Assembly: GCA_951799405.1 (NCBI GenBank)
Contig: OX637334.1
Span: forward strand, 6,262,001 to 6,326,000
DNA from: Agapetus fuscipes
Lineage: Eukaryota; Arthropoda; Insecta; Trichoptera; Glossosomatidae
DNA: 64,000 bases
Reading direction: 5' to 3'
Part shown: positions 32,193-41,330 of the stretch, piece after piece
Position numbering within the stretch: position 1 is the stretch's first letter
Layout of the letters: every line of letters begins with the position of its first letter
Notes under the pieces: generated by a model
Seen by the model: only the letters and a program-made list of their open reading frames with translations
Told to the model about the DNA's origin: nothing
The model's database searches: none
Position numbers and translations under genes: made by a program

Positions 32193-34774
32193 AAAGGGTT
32201 AATGGGAAGGGGCAACCGTTGACCCACGCTGGAGAGGCCCTGAAATCGGCTGCTACTGTCGCAACCGTGAGAGGAAAAGCCAGCAGCATTTTTATCAATG
32301 GCATAATAGATGGAGTAACTCGTGAACTACTGGTGGACACGGGAGCAACCAGGACAATTCTGAGACGCGACATAGTGGCACGAGGTAAGCAGATTGCACC
32401 AACAAAGTGGTCTCTGCACACCGCCACGGGAGAGTCAGCACAGGTGTATGGGGAGACGATTGCCACCTTCCAAATTGGCAGCACCACTTTTGATCATCGG
32501 ACGTTGGTGGCCAACATTGAAGAAGACGTTATATTGGGAATGGACATACTGGACAGATTTGGGTGCAGTTTAAATTTAAAGAAAGGGTCCATTAAAATTG
32601 GAAATGAAGAAGTCATCCTGCAAAGACGGAAAGAACTGGCTGCACGTGTTATCCTAGCCAAGAATACCGAAGTGAAGGGGCGATCCGAGATGATAGTGAG
32701 TGCCCGCCTGGATTCCAGTAGTACAAATGACCAAATCTGTATGATAGAACCGGAGAACATGGACAATGTTAACAAAGGAGTCATGGTGGCAAGAACAGTG
32801 ATTCGCGCAAAGGAGACGACCATTCCTGTCAAGATCATGAATGTGAACAGCTACCCAGTTAAAATGAATGAAGGTTTTGTTTTGGGCAGATGTGAGAGGA
32901 TAACTTCCATTGTGCAACAGATGACAAACATGTCATGCGAAGGAAACAAATTGTCAACACAATTGGAAGCCCTGGTCCACGACGCTTCCCAAGGTCTAAC
33001 CGAGGAAAACAAACGGAGAGTGAGGAGTTTGATCTGCCGCTACCAGAACATTTTCGAGGACTCTAATGGCCGTCTGGGAAGAACCAAGGTAGTGCGACAT
33101 AGCATAGACACCGGAGAAGCGAGACCAATAAAACAGGCTCCAAGAAGACTACCCTTTGCAAAGCGGGAAGAAGCTGACAAGATCATCAAAGACATGAGCA
33201 AGGATGGCATCATAGAACCATCAAGTAGCCCTTGGACATCCCCGGTGGTACTGGTGAAAAAGAAGGATGGTACCACGAGATTTTGTGTGGACTACAGACT
33301 GCTCAACGATGTTACGAAAAAGGATAGTTACCCTCTGCCAAGGATTGACGACACCTTGGACACATTGGCAGGATGCACCATTTTTTCCACATTGGACCTG
33401 AAAAGTGGCTACTGGCAAGTTGAATTGGATGCCAAAGATAAGGAGAAAACTGCATTCTCGACTGGATCTGGACTTTGGCAGTTCACCGTGATGCCATTTG
33501 GCTTATGCAATGCCCCCGCCACGTTTGAAAGGCTGATGGAGAATGTGCTGCGAGGACTGTCATGGGAAACCTGCCTGGTATACTTGGATGACATAATCAT
33601 CCTGGGAAAGGACTTCAACCATCAGTTGAGAAATCTGGAGCAAGTTTTCGGGCGACTACAAGACGCTGGACTGAAGCTCAACCCGAAAAAGTGTAACCTG
33701 TTCAAGAAACAAGTAAATTACCTGGGACACATAGTTTCTCAACGTGGAGTTGAAGTTGACCCTGCCAAAATCAAGGCAGTAAGAGACTGGCCCGTGCTGA
33801 AGGACAAACATGAAACTAGGAGTTTCCTGGGGCTGTGCACTTATTACAGGAGGTTTGTGCCAAGATTTGCGGACATTGCAAAACCGCTCACCAAGCTTAC
33901 GGAAGAAAACACTCGCTTCCATTGGAGTGATTCCTGCGCACAAGCATTTGAAGAGCTTAAGGGAAGATTAACAAGTGCCCCCATCTTGAGCTACCCACGA
34001 AAAGATGGAAAGTTCATCCTGGATACCGACGCTAGTAATGTGGGGATAGGAGGCGTCCTTTCCCAAATACAGGATGGGCATGAGACTGTTCTGGGTTACT
34101 TCAGTAAAGTGCTTTCCAAGCCAGAACGAAATTATTGCGTGACCAGACGAGAGCTTCTTGCCGTGATAAAATCAGTGGAACACTTCCGCAAATACTTGTA
34201 CGGGAGAAAATTCACACTACGGACTGATCATGCTGCACTGGTTTGGCTTCTGAAATTCAAAAACCCAGAAGGGCAAGTGGCTAGATGGATTGAAAGGCTC
34301 CAGGAGTATGATTATGACTCCGAACATAGACCTGGCACGCTTCATCGAAATGCGGATGCATTATCCAGACGACCATGCGCCAGTGACTGCAAACATTGCA
34401 GCAAGATGGAGGACAAGGTAGCAATTGTCCAAAGGACGACCACCGAAGATGAGGACTGGCAAGATGAAAAATTGGCGCAAGACCAACTGAATGATCCGGA
34501 CTTGAAGTATGTGATGGAATGGGCGCGAGAAGGAGAAAGGCCAACCTGGGAAAAACTCGCCCCCTTATCACCAACTGTCAAGGCTTATTGGGCTCAATGG
34601 GGATCCATAGTGATAGAAGGAGGGTTTCTGAAACGAAAGATCGAGAAGGAAGACGGCACACTTAGAAGAAAGCAAACCCTCGTTCCGAGGAGCCGAGTAC
34701 CGGAAATCCTTGGACTGCTGCATGGAGGAACTTCTGGAGGACATCTAGGCGTTAAGAAGAGCTGGAGAAAGTGA
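32147..34774 (+). CDS. Pol: protease, reverse transcriptase, RNase H, start of integrase
   Basis: Overlaps gag by 46 nt in the -1 frame, so expression probably needs ribosomal frameshifting. I saw no canonical slippery heptamer in the overlap. Domains: aspartic protease with LLVDTGATRTIL at residue ~60; RT with ILSxx-type entry 'VKKKDGTTRFCVDYRLLND', FSTLDLKSGYWQV and the catalytic YLDDII at ~478-483; RNase H with LDTDASNVGIGGVLS at ~623 and 'TDHAALVWLLKF'; then the linker and the first half of the integrase zinc finger (H-G-G-T-S-G-G-H). The frame then hits a stop at 34774, and integrase continues in another frame from 34771. This is a single-base frameshift break, not a normal boundary, because the zinc finger is split. 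About 875 residues, as expected for this part of Gypsy pol. Confidence 0.93.
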   Translation: MSQASETQKTGCGKLERVNGKGQPLTHAGEALKSAATVATVRGKASSIFINGIIDGVTRELLVDTGATRTILRRDIVARGKQIAPTKWSLHTATGESAQVYGETIATFQIGSTTFDHRTLVANIEEDVILGMDILDRFGCSLNLKKGSIKIGNEEVILQRRKELAARVILAKNTEVKGRSEMIVSARLDSSSTNDQICMIEPENMDNVNKGVMVARTVIRAKETTIPVKIMNVNSYPVKMNEGFVLGRCERITSIVQQMTNMSCEGNKLSTQLEALVHDASQGLTEENKRRVRSLICRYQNIFEDSNGRLGRTKVVRHSIDTGEARPIKQAPRRLPFAKREEADKIIKDMSKDGIIEPSSSPWTSPVVLVKKKDGTTRFCVDYRLLNDVTKKDSYPLPRIDDTLDTLAGCTIFSTLDLKSGYWQVELDAKDKEKTAFSTGSGLWQFTVMPFGLCNAPATFERLMENVLRGLSWETCLVYLDDIIILGKDFNHQLRNLEQVFGRLQDAGLKLNPKKCNLFKKQVNYLGHIVSQRGVEVDPAKIKAVRDWPVLKDKHETRSFLGLCTYYRRFVPRFADIAKPLTKLTEENTRFHWSDSCAQAFEELKGRLTSAPILSYPRKDGKFILDTDASNVGIGGVLSQIQDGHETVLGYFSKVLSKPERNYCVTRRELLAVIKSVEHFRKYLYGRKFTLRTDHAALVWLLKFKNPEGQVARWIERLQEYDYDSEHRPGTLHRNADALSRRPCASDCKHCSKMEDKVAIVQRTTTEDEDWQDEKLAQDQLNDPDLKYVMEWAREGERPTWEKLAPLSPTVKAYWAQWGSIVIEGGFLKRKIEKEDGTLRRKQTLVPRSRVPEILGLLHGGTSGGHLGVKKSWRK

Positions 34775-35814
34775 AAGAGCGATTTTACTGGATCAACTGC
34801 AGCGAAGACGTCAAAGATTGGTGTCGAAAATGTGTAACCTGTGCAACGGCCAATGGACCGCAAAGGAAAAGGCGAGCACCAATGCGTCAGTACAATGTTG
34901 GCAGCCCCTTTGAAAGAATTGCCATCGACATAGCTGGCCCATTTCCTACAACTGAGAAGGGTAACAAGTACATCATGGTGGTGATGGATTACTTCAGCAA
35001 GTGGGTGGAAGCTTACTCAATCCCTAACCAAGAGGCCGTAACCGTGACTGAAGTTCTAGTTACCGAATTTATCAGCAGGTTTGGCGTACCCCTGGAATTA
35101 CATTCTGATCAGGGAAGGAACTTTGAAGCTGCTATCTTCCAGCAAATGTGTGAGCGGCTAGGGATCTACAAGACCAGGACCACTGCGCTACATCCACAGT
35201 CTGATGGAATGGTGGAAAGGATGAACCGTACCGTGGGGAGGTACTTAGCCAAAGTAGTGTCCAGCCATCAGCGGGACTGGGACCGACATCTGCCTTTGTT
35301 CTTATTGGCTTACCGGTCGGCTGTTCAGGAAACGACGAAGAAGACTCCCAGCAGCATACTGTTTGGGCGAGAAATGCGACTTCCTTGTGATCTCAAATTT
35401 GGCTGCAAACCAGGTGAAGACCTAGCCGGAGAAGACTATGTGACAGACCTTCGCAGGAGGCTGGATGACATCCATGATCAGGTCCGCATGAACATCGGGG
35501 AAGCCAGCGATCAAATGAAGGAGCGCTATGACACCAGAGCTGACAGCATGGGGTACAAAGCTGGTGACTGGGTGTGGCTTTTTGACCCCAAGAGGCGCCA
35601 AGGATACTGTCCGAAACTTCAGCGTTCCTGGGACGGGCCGTACGAGATCTTGGAGCGCATCAACGATGTGGTCTACCGCATAAAAAAGAGACCAAACGGA
35701 AAACCAAGGGTCGTGCACTACAATCGCCTCTCACCATACCTAGGCGATAATGATGACCAACCAGCCCAAAAAAGTACGACAGTGCGTCGCATCCGAAAGA
35801 TCACCAGCCTTTGA
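34771..35814 (+). CDS. Integrase portion of Pol, frameshifted
   Basis: 347 codons open. It carries the C-x2-C half of the zinc finger (WCRKCVTC, residues ~18-24), then the catalytic core with Asp53 (AIDIAGPF), Asp113 (LHSDQGRNF) and Glu149 (DGMVERMNR), i.e. D,D-35-E. The C-terminal part (GDWVWLF, then W-D-G-P-Y-E-I-L, then HYNRLSPY) matches the GPY/F-type module of Gypsy integrases. It joins the upstream pol frame only through the frameshift near 34.77 kb. The ATG at 34771 is therefore an artefact of the break. The end overlaps the macro-domain ORF by 65 nt. Confidence 0.92.
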   Translation: MKERFYWINCSEDVKDWCRKCVTCATANGPQRKRRAPMRQYNVGSPFERIAIDIAGPFPTTEKGNKYIMVVMDYFSKWVEAYSIPNQEAVTVTEVLVTEFISRFGVPLELHSDQGRNFEAAIFQQMCERLGIYKTRTTALHPQSDGMVERMNRTVGRYLAKVVSSHQRDWDRHLPLFLLAYRSAVQETTKKTPSSILFGREMRLPCDLKFGCKPGEDLAGEDYVTDLRRRLDDIHDQVRMNIGEASDQMKERYDTRADSMGYKAGDWVWLFDPKRRQGYCPKLQRSWDGPYEILERINDVVYRIKKRPNGKPRVVHYNRLSPYLGDNDDQPAQKSTTVRRIRKITSL

Positions 35815-36274
35815 GACGTTTTGGGAGAACGCGAAGGCAGGGCAGAAGTTTCGCCATGGAGTGACCACAGAAGTCCACAAGGACTTATTTGAGGTCACTA
35901 GGGACCACACACTGGCATGCAGTGTACCGGAAGATCTAGATATGTCTAGAGGAATTGCACGGGTCTTCCGATACAAATTCGGAGAACCGCAACCCTCGAG
36001 CAGCCCGCAAGGAAGAGCTCTGAGACTACCGAAGGGGCGTCAACAAGCATACTGCCTGGTTGTCCCGGATTCCAGCAACCTGGAAGAGGACTACAAGGCA
36101 TTGTGGGACGGCCTTGTTGAGCTGCGTGACTACATGTTGGAGGATCAGCAGGCGCGTCTGGCAATACCGAAGATGGGTGGCGGCCGCGCTAATCGAGACT
36201 GGCGGATAATCCGGAGTATGATTGAAGCAGTGTTCTCGGGAGTCGGCATCAGCGTCATGGTGTGCTGCGAGTAA
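35750..36274 (+). CDS. Macro-domain-like protein encoded by the Gypsy element (ORF3)
   Basis: 174 residues in the +1 frame relative to integrase, beginning at tandem ATGs (35750, 35753) inside the last 65 nt of pol. From residue ~47 the pattern fits a macro domain of the TARG1/OARD1/Poa1-like kind: 'DLFEVTRDHTLACSVPEDLD', then MSRGIARVFRYKFG (the glycine-turn and helix that contact ADP-ribose), then 'QQAYCLVVPDSS', a 'YKALWDGLVELRDYM' helix, then LAIPKMGGGRANRDW and 'MIEAVFSGVGISVMV'. In TARG1-like enzymes an Asp follows the G-C-G-L motif. Here the aligned residue is Ala (G-G-G-R-A), so hydrolase activity may be lost while binding is retained. It lies in the env position but has no signal peptide or membrane segment. 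The frame is intact. Domain call is by motif reading only; capture from a host gene is an inference. Confidence 0.8.
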   Translation: MMTNQPKKVRQCVASERSPAFETFWENAKAGQKFRHGVTTEVHKDLFEVTRDHTLACSVPEDLDMSRGIARVFRYKFGEPQPSSSPQGRALRLPKGRQQAYCLVVPDSSNLEEDYKALWDGLVELRDYMLEDQQARLAIPKMGGGRANRDWRIIRSMIEAVFSGVGISVMVCCE

Positions 36275-36400
36275 GCGCAGCCGAGAGCCAGTGGGGAGAA
36301 ATCCGTGGACTGCCACTTCTTCCTGACCACAGGGTGTCGACGTGGATCAGCATGCCCCTACCTACACAGAGTCAAGACTGTTCCGGGACGAAACAGTCTA

Positions 36401-36412
36401 GGTGGGGGGTAG
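36401..36412 (+). other. Polypurine tract
   Basis: GGTGGGGGGTAG immediately before the 3' LTR, the expected plus-strand primer site. Confidence 0.75.
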
Positions 36413-36843
36413 TGTTATGTAAATATAAATATTGAAATAAGTATGGGTAGTTATAGTGTTATGTAAATATAAATATTGAAATAAGTATGGATAGTTATAA
36501 TTATAGGAATACTGTATTGCATTGGTAGGTAGGATTTTGGTTGTATCTCTAGGTAGTACGTGAAGCGTCGAGAAGTAATAATTACTCTGGAACCGTCTGG
36601 CGACTTTAGTTCTGGATCATACTGCTCTGAAGAGTATAAAGGTGCGAATGGCCTGCAGAGCGGGCCAGTATCATAGCGACTAATAAACACATCGAAGCCA
36701 TCTGATCAGTGAACCGAAACCAAGTAGAATAATCGAGAAAGTTGTGTGAAAATAAATATTGTAACAGTGTAAAATAAATAAGTTTTAAAGGAGACCTGTG
36801 TATTTTTAATTTGGAAAGACAATTGAACCCTAATTTCGTAACA
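36413..36843 (+). repeat. 3' LTR of the Gypsy element
   Basis: 431 bp, TGTTATG...CGTAACA, nearly identical to the 5' LTR, with the same internal 43-bp duplication. The first difference is in the second repeat unit, the other near 36742. Confidence 0.97.
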
Positions 36844-36904
36844 ATATTTTTTAAATATGTGTCTTAGATCGTAGAGCATAAATTTTAGTTAACAGAACAT
36901 TGTA

Positions 36905-37410
36905 TTTCTTCAGTCAAGTTAAAAACCCAGAGTAAACCATGCCGGCATTAAATTCCTAGATTGTCGATACCCAATCATCATATAACTAAGATCCTTGATC
37001 ATAGATCTTACGTCGCAGCTTCTAATCGTAGATCCTAGACCACAGATCGTAGATATTTGATATAATTGTTCCTTTAAAAACAAGAGTAAGCCATGCTGGT
37101 ACTGAAATTCTACATGGTGGATCCTCAATCATAGAACTTAAATCCTTGATGATGTAGCTTAAATCGTAGATCTTACGTGGTAGATTCTACATCGTAGATC
37201 CTAGATCACAGATCGTAGATATTAGATATAATTGTTCCTTTGAAAACAAAAGTACGCCAAGCTGGTACTAAGATCCTTCGTGGTGGATCCTCAATCATAG
37301 AACATTGATCCTTGATCATCTAGCTTAAATCGTAGACCTTACATCGTAGATGACGTAGACAACGGATCTTAGATATTAGGTATTATTGTACCTTTTACAA
37401 CTAGAGTAAG
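36905..37410 (+). repeat. GATC-rich nested satellite
   Basis: About four copies of a ~155-165 bp unit, with anchor phrases such as 'gagtaa(g/a)ccatgc(t/c)gg' at about 36929, 37083 and 37240. Between anchors the sequence is a mesh of short 'gatcctagat', 'gatcgtagat' and 'gatccttgat' words. Confidence 0.8.
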
Positions 37411-37735
37411 TTTTTTAAATCACATTAAGTATATCTCGGGAATGTTTTCTCAAGCAGAGAGTATATTTAAAAATTGCTTTGACCATTCTGGACCACCGTC
37501 TCTCAAAGTATTTTCTGGGAATTTCGTATGCAAGTCGTCCCAGTGGTCTGCGACGCGCAGGGACTTTAAAACACTGCCGTCTGTTGGAAAAACCTCTTTC
37601 ATAAACTCAACTGACCCTGATTAATTGATAAAAGTCTCGGGCGTCTAGAAACTTTGCGAGATTTCAATTTGCAGTTTAAATTTCACTAAGAGTATTTTAG
37701 CATAATTATTCTCATCGTCCAGTCTGGTCGATAGC
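37411..37735. other. No recognised feature
   Basis: A 60-codon ORF here has no domain. Confidence 0.4.
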
Positions 37736-37970
37736 TCTATAATCTATAATCCATGTTGCACAGATATATTTAATGTAAGATTCATATTTAGTTGATGCCC
37801 ACAAACAGACACGTATGAGATCACGCTCATATATGCCTTGTGAACTTACTTGTAACTTTACTTGAAATGCATGTGAACTTACAGCATAAAAACCAAAATC
37901 TCAAGTTGCTAATTTCACTTCTGAAACATAGTTGACATTGTCAAAGTGAACAATTTTATGCAGTTACGGG
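37736..37970 (+). repeat. Solo 262-bp monomer
   Basis: 'ataatccatgttgcacaga' to 'gcagttacgggag', with a ~35-bp internal duplication ('gaacttactt/gaacttacag'). Confidence 0.65.
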
Positions 37971-37979
37971 AGACATCTT

Positions 37980-38376
37980 CTTCTCTAGTTTCAATCCTGG
38001 GATTGGCTTGCAGCAATTTCTTTCATTCTTCTCCTCCATTCTTCCCTGTCTTGTCCTCCTGGTATTCTTGGTGAGGGCGTCCCCTTGAGTTGGTTCCCTC
38101 AGTCATCGCCTCCATTATGGCATGCAAGAGGCCTTCTTGTCGTATTACATGGCCGATCCATTTTTCACGCCCTACGATCAATGTCCTGAGCAGATGCCTT
38201 CCTCCTTCGATTCTTTGGAGAACCTCCTCATTTGTAGTGTGGTCTCTCCAGGAAATTCCTAGTAGTCTTCTATATGACCACATCTCGAAAACCTCTAGTC
38301 TCCGTTTATCTCTTTTGGATAGGCACCATATCTCGCAGCCGTACATCATGATACTCCATACATAGGCCACATACAT
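37980..38376 (-). pseudogene. LINE RT C-terminal fragment
   Basis: Open for 117 codons on the minus strand: 'YGCEIWCLSKRDKRRLEVFE', then MWSYRRLLGISWRDHTTNEE, 'LIVGREKWIGHVIRQEGLL' and 'GRPHQEYQEDKTGKNGGEE'. This is the widespread LINE segment that follows the RT thumb. It is truncated at both ends and related to the fragments at 45.9 and 61.8 kb. Confidence 0.8.
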
Positions 38377-38383
38377 ACCTATA

Positions 38384-38690
38384 AATTGATAGAAAGCTTG
38401 GTTCCATGCCAGAGGCCGAGGGTTCGATCTTCAGCCAGAGTGGCAGAAATAATATATCGTTTGGTTGCTTACTTTAAGCTCAGAAATAAAATACCGACAA
38501 GGATTCTCTCTCAGTCTTCACAAAATATGACAACTAGTCCTCTCAAATGCTGATAAACCCCCGTATTAAATGAAGGGGTTGGTGTAATGCCGGCCCCATA
38601 AGCTGTGAAAGTAAAAAAGTTTCCCATGGAACTCCTTTGAGCACAACACGCTAAGACGTTGCACTATATTTGCAGATTAGTTGCGTTTTC
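38384..38690 (+). mobile_element. SINE family A, diverged
   Basis: tRNA-like remnant 'agggttcgatct' at 38420, then the body blocks and the 3' block 'ttgcactatatttgcagatt'. Confidence 0.7.
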
Positions 38691-38854
38691 GTTTGCATGC
38701 ACATAAAAGAAAGGGAAGACAGAGAAAAGCTTAGCATTTTTAGATCGTTAAAATTTTGAAAAAATAGGTTTAAGTACCTACTATACAGGGCGAATGTAAA
38801 ACAAGAAAATACGTGAAAAATGTTATGAATATGAAAAAAATTGAGAATAGAATG

Positions 38855-38935
38855 AAATTATGCAAGAATTGGAGTAGAAAATTCTTCAGAGGCTCTGACC
38901 ACCCCTAGCGGAATGGCAATAAAATAACAGTAACA
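38855..38935 (+). pseudogene. LINE 3' tail
   Basis: 'ctgaccacccctagcggaat' followed by 'aataacagtaac', the same terminus as at 63.36 kb. Confidence 0.6.
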
Positions 38936-38969
38936 AAACTGGATACATCGTTTCTCATTGAGCCTAGTT

Positions 38970-39223
38970 CCTTGACGTATAGAATTGTATGAGGCTGACC
39001 ACCTTACTGTACAATAATGATTTAATTTACCAATGCTACCCCTGTTTCTGGGAAGGAAGACAAGATTTGCAGGGTTCATGTTCATTTGAGATTTAAGCTT
39101 TTATTTTGTCAGTAGACATGCGGCTGTAGGTAGGCGTGAACTAAGTAATACTCTGCCTTTAGGCTTTTTTGGTATGTGAATCTTAAATATTAATAGATTT
39201 TTGCAACTTAGGTTATTAAAGAC
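38970..39223 (-). repeat. Solo 262-bp monomer
   Basis: Inverted copy from 'ttccttgacgtatagaat' and 'gaggctgaccacc' to 'agatttttgcaactta'. Confidence 0.7.
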
Positions 39224-39644
39224 TAACAGAACAAAGAACTAGGAAATAATTAAATACTTAGAAACATAAAACATGTAAAATATTTACTTTCCGAGTTTCG
39301 GAGATCCGAATCTAATAATTTTAATTAAAACCGGATGTTCCGTACACTGCCCGGATCTCTAACAAGACAACAGCACGGAATTGATTCACATAGCAGAAAT
39401 GTGCCGGCTGGGTGTTTTATGTGTTGCCTTAGTTTCGCAATGCCATCCACAACTATTTCCTTTGTGTCCAGATGGGAAATCTTCATTTATTTTTCCAAAA
39501 CAAAGCTTTTCCCTATTTTCGCTTCAACATTAAATATTTTACAAAATAAATCTTTCCCAATTTTAGCTACAACGTGAAAAAAAATGTTAAAGAAGTTATT
39601 TTACTTGAAACATGTTTTTAATTTGCCATTTGAGTGAACAAAGC
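39224..39644. other. No recognised feature
   Basis: An 80-codon ORF at 39335 has no recognisable domain. Confidence 0.4.
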
Positions 39645-39817
39645 CTATATTCTAAGTTTCAAAGGTGTACTTATTTTAATATTCATATTAAATGCATATC
39701 CACAGGTCCAGCAGGCATGTATAAGTTCGCGCTTACACATGCTGCATGTGAATTTACAATAAAAAAACCCCAGTTTCAAGTGTACATAAACCCTGCAACT
39801 AAAATCGGGGTGAACAT
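39645..39817 (+). repeat. 262-bp monomer, 5' two-thirds
   Basis: From 'attctaagtttcaaagg' to 'aaaccctgcaac', where a SINE-B head begins shortly after. Confidence 0.7.
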
Positions 39818-39930
39818 CGGTCCGTAGTCCAGTGGCAACACTTCGGACTTGTAAATGGAAGGTTGTGGGTTCGAATCCCGGTGGAGCACAAAAAACATAT
39901 CGTTTATATTTTCAAATATGCTCTTCGCTG
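39818..39930 (+). mobile_element. SINE family B, 3'-truncated
   Basis: Clean tRNA-like head (GTCCAGTGGCAACACTTCGG, GGGTTCGAATCCCGGTGGAG) but stops after 'atgctcttcgctg'. Confidence 0.75.
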
Positions 39931-39985
39931 CATGGCCATCTCTAGCGGAATGTTGACAGAGCTACTGTTACATTTATACAATGAC
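39931..39985 (+). pseudogene. LINE 3' tail
   Basis: 'catctctagcggaatg' followed by 'acagagctactgttac', the LINE terminus seen at 38.9 and 63.4 kb. Confidence 0.5.
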
Positions 39986-40016
39986 ATACTTGTATTTTAC
40001 TGTTTCTTCTTCTTAA

Positions 40017-40240
40017 TAGTCCAGTCGATAGCTGAGTTGGTAGAATGCTTGCCTTCAATGTCGTTGGGCTAGGGTTCGATCTCTACCACGGGTGTCACAA
40101 ATAATTTCCCGTTTCCTGGGAAACCCCGTTCAACTTATTTTCTTAGCGCAAGGCATGTGAAAATAAATAGGTTACACACGCCACATGCTACCCCTTCTTG
40201 GGCAACGCTGCTAGAAGTTTCACTATAGTTGTAGCTTATT
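40017..40240 (+). mobile_element. SINE family A, internally deleted
   Basis: Head 'gatagctgagttggtagaat' and B box 'gggttcgatctc', then a jump to the 3' region 'cttcttgggcaacgctgcta'. Confidence 0.7.
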
Positions 40241-40593
40241 TACATTTTTCGTTTGTTCCAAGTTAATTAAAATGCTTATATTATTAATTTAATTAGCAAT
40301 AATGTATGTTGGTGTGAGGTTAACCAACCATACTGATTACCTCAAATGAAAGTGAAACGAGCAATATGTCAACAAATTGTGACAGCATAAGTGGTTTGTC
40401 TCACAACGACCTATAATTAAGGAACATTGTCTATGTAAGCTAAAAAAAAAGTACAAAATATACAGAAGCCAGTGTAAAAAAAACTCGTAGGTTGATAAAA
40501 TAGACCGGGAAAAAATTGCACGTCATCAAAAATTCATCCATTTTGTACCTGAAAAAATAACGTGTGTTGACTTTGCTTTGACTATGAAACTGT
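40241..40593. other. Mostly unassigned
   Basis: A short inverted monomer remnant near 40.31-40.37 kb ('ggtgtgaggttaaccaacc'). Nothing else. Confidence 0.4.
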
Positions 40594-40783
40594 ACCCTGA
40601 GTACGAGTTTTTTCACTTTACTCGAAGTATTGTGTATTCGAGAAAAATGTATGTGAACTTGTAAAGCACCCCTGGCAAAAAAGGTTTCGACACTTGTTTT
40701 GCCAGGGGTGCTTTACAAGTTCACATACATTTTTCTCGAATACACAATACTTCGAGTAAAGTGAAAAAACTCGTTCTCAGGGT
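40594..40783. mobile_element. Near-perfect hairpin, 87-bp arms
   Basis: Arms 40594-40680 and 40697-40783 differ at one position around a 16-nt loop. The ends read ACCCTGAG...CTCAGGGT and are flanked by CTGT on both sides, a possible 4-bp target duplication. Probably a very young fold-back MITE. Its transcripts would form long double-stranded RNA. Confidence 0.85.
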
Positions 40784-41330
40784 CTGTTCTGTATGAAAAC
40801 TAAAACGACCATTAGATGTGATGTTAAAGTTTCCTTACATTTTTAATGCTTAAAGTGCTGACCGCAAAATAATACGATTTTTTTATGAAAAATTCACATG
40901 ATGGACGCTGACGGTGGCACTTTAGTACCCCGAGTATAAGACATTGCGTAAATCTCACCTCGATCGCGTTAATCGAAAATGTAAAAAAATACAACGAAAC
41001 CTTCCCTAACTATCCCTAAGAATGTGACAAAATGGTTTGAACACGTAGAAATAAGAAACGATTATCTATTTTTCCTTGTGTTTTTGAAAGAACAAAGTTA
41101 TCGATTGGACAAGGATGTACATCAAAGTACTTACATAAATTAGTATACTTATTTTGTCTATCATTAAAATTTTTTAGGTCACTGTTTTGCTATTACCAAG
41201 CTACCTGCTCTAGCTCTTGCCTCCCGGAAGCTGCTTTGGGGTGAATGGCGAAAATTCGTAAGCGAGCTATGTCGGTAAATTACCGGCGGTCATTGTGATT
41301 GCGGACGGACTCCATTTTGTTGTGGCGTGT
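40784..41330. other. No recognised feature
   Basis: No gene or clear repeat. The phrase 'ggactccattttg' occurs at 41.31 and 41.41 kb, suggesting a local duplication at the edge of the satellite. Confidence 0.4.

Larger units (their letters stand above)
29718..36843 (+). mobile_element. Ty3/Gypsy LTR retrotransposon with an extra macro-domain ORF
   Basis: A complete 7.1-kb element with TG...CA LTRs, gag, pol (protease, RT, RNase H, integrase) and a third ORF after integrase. The 4-bp target duplication ATAT lies at 29714-29717 and 36844-36847. The LTRs differ by one substitution and one 1-base indel that I can see, so insertion is very recent. gag and pol overlap by 46 nt with pol in the -1 frame, a usual Gypsy arrangement. 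Pol is broken by a frameshift near 34.77 kb. The GC-richer body stands out from the AT-rich flanks. There is no env-like ORF with signal peptide or membrane segment. The env position is taken by a macro-domain-like ORF. Confidence 0.97.

Noticed and set aside
35422..36330. Minus-strand ORFs opposite integrase and ORF3
   Set aside because: Antisense shadows without any domain.
40594..40783. microRNA precursor
   Set aside because: Arms of 87 bp with one mismatch are too long and too perfect for a typical animal pre-miRNA; tips and flanks look like a transposon.
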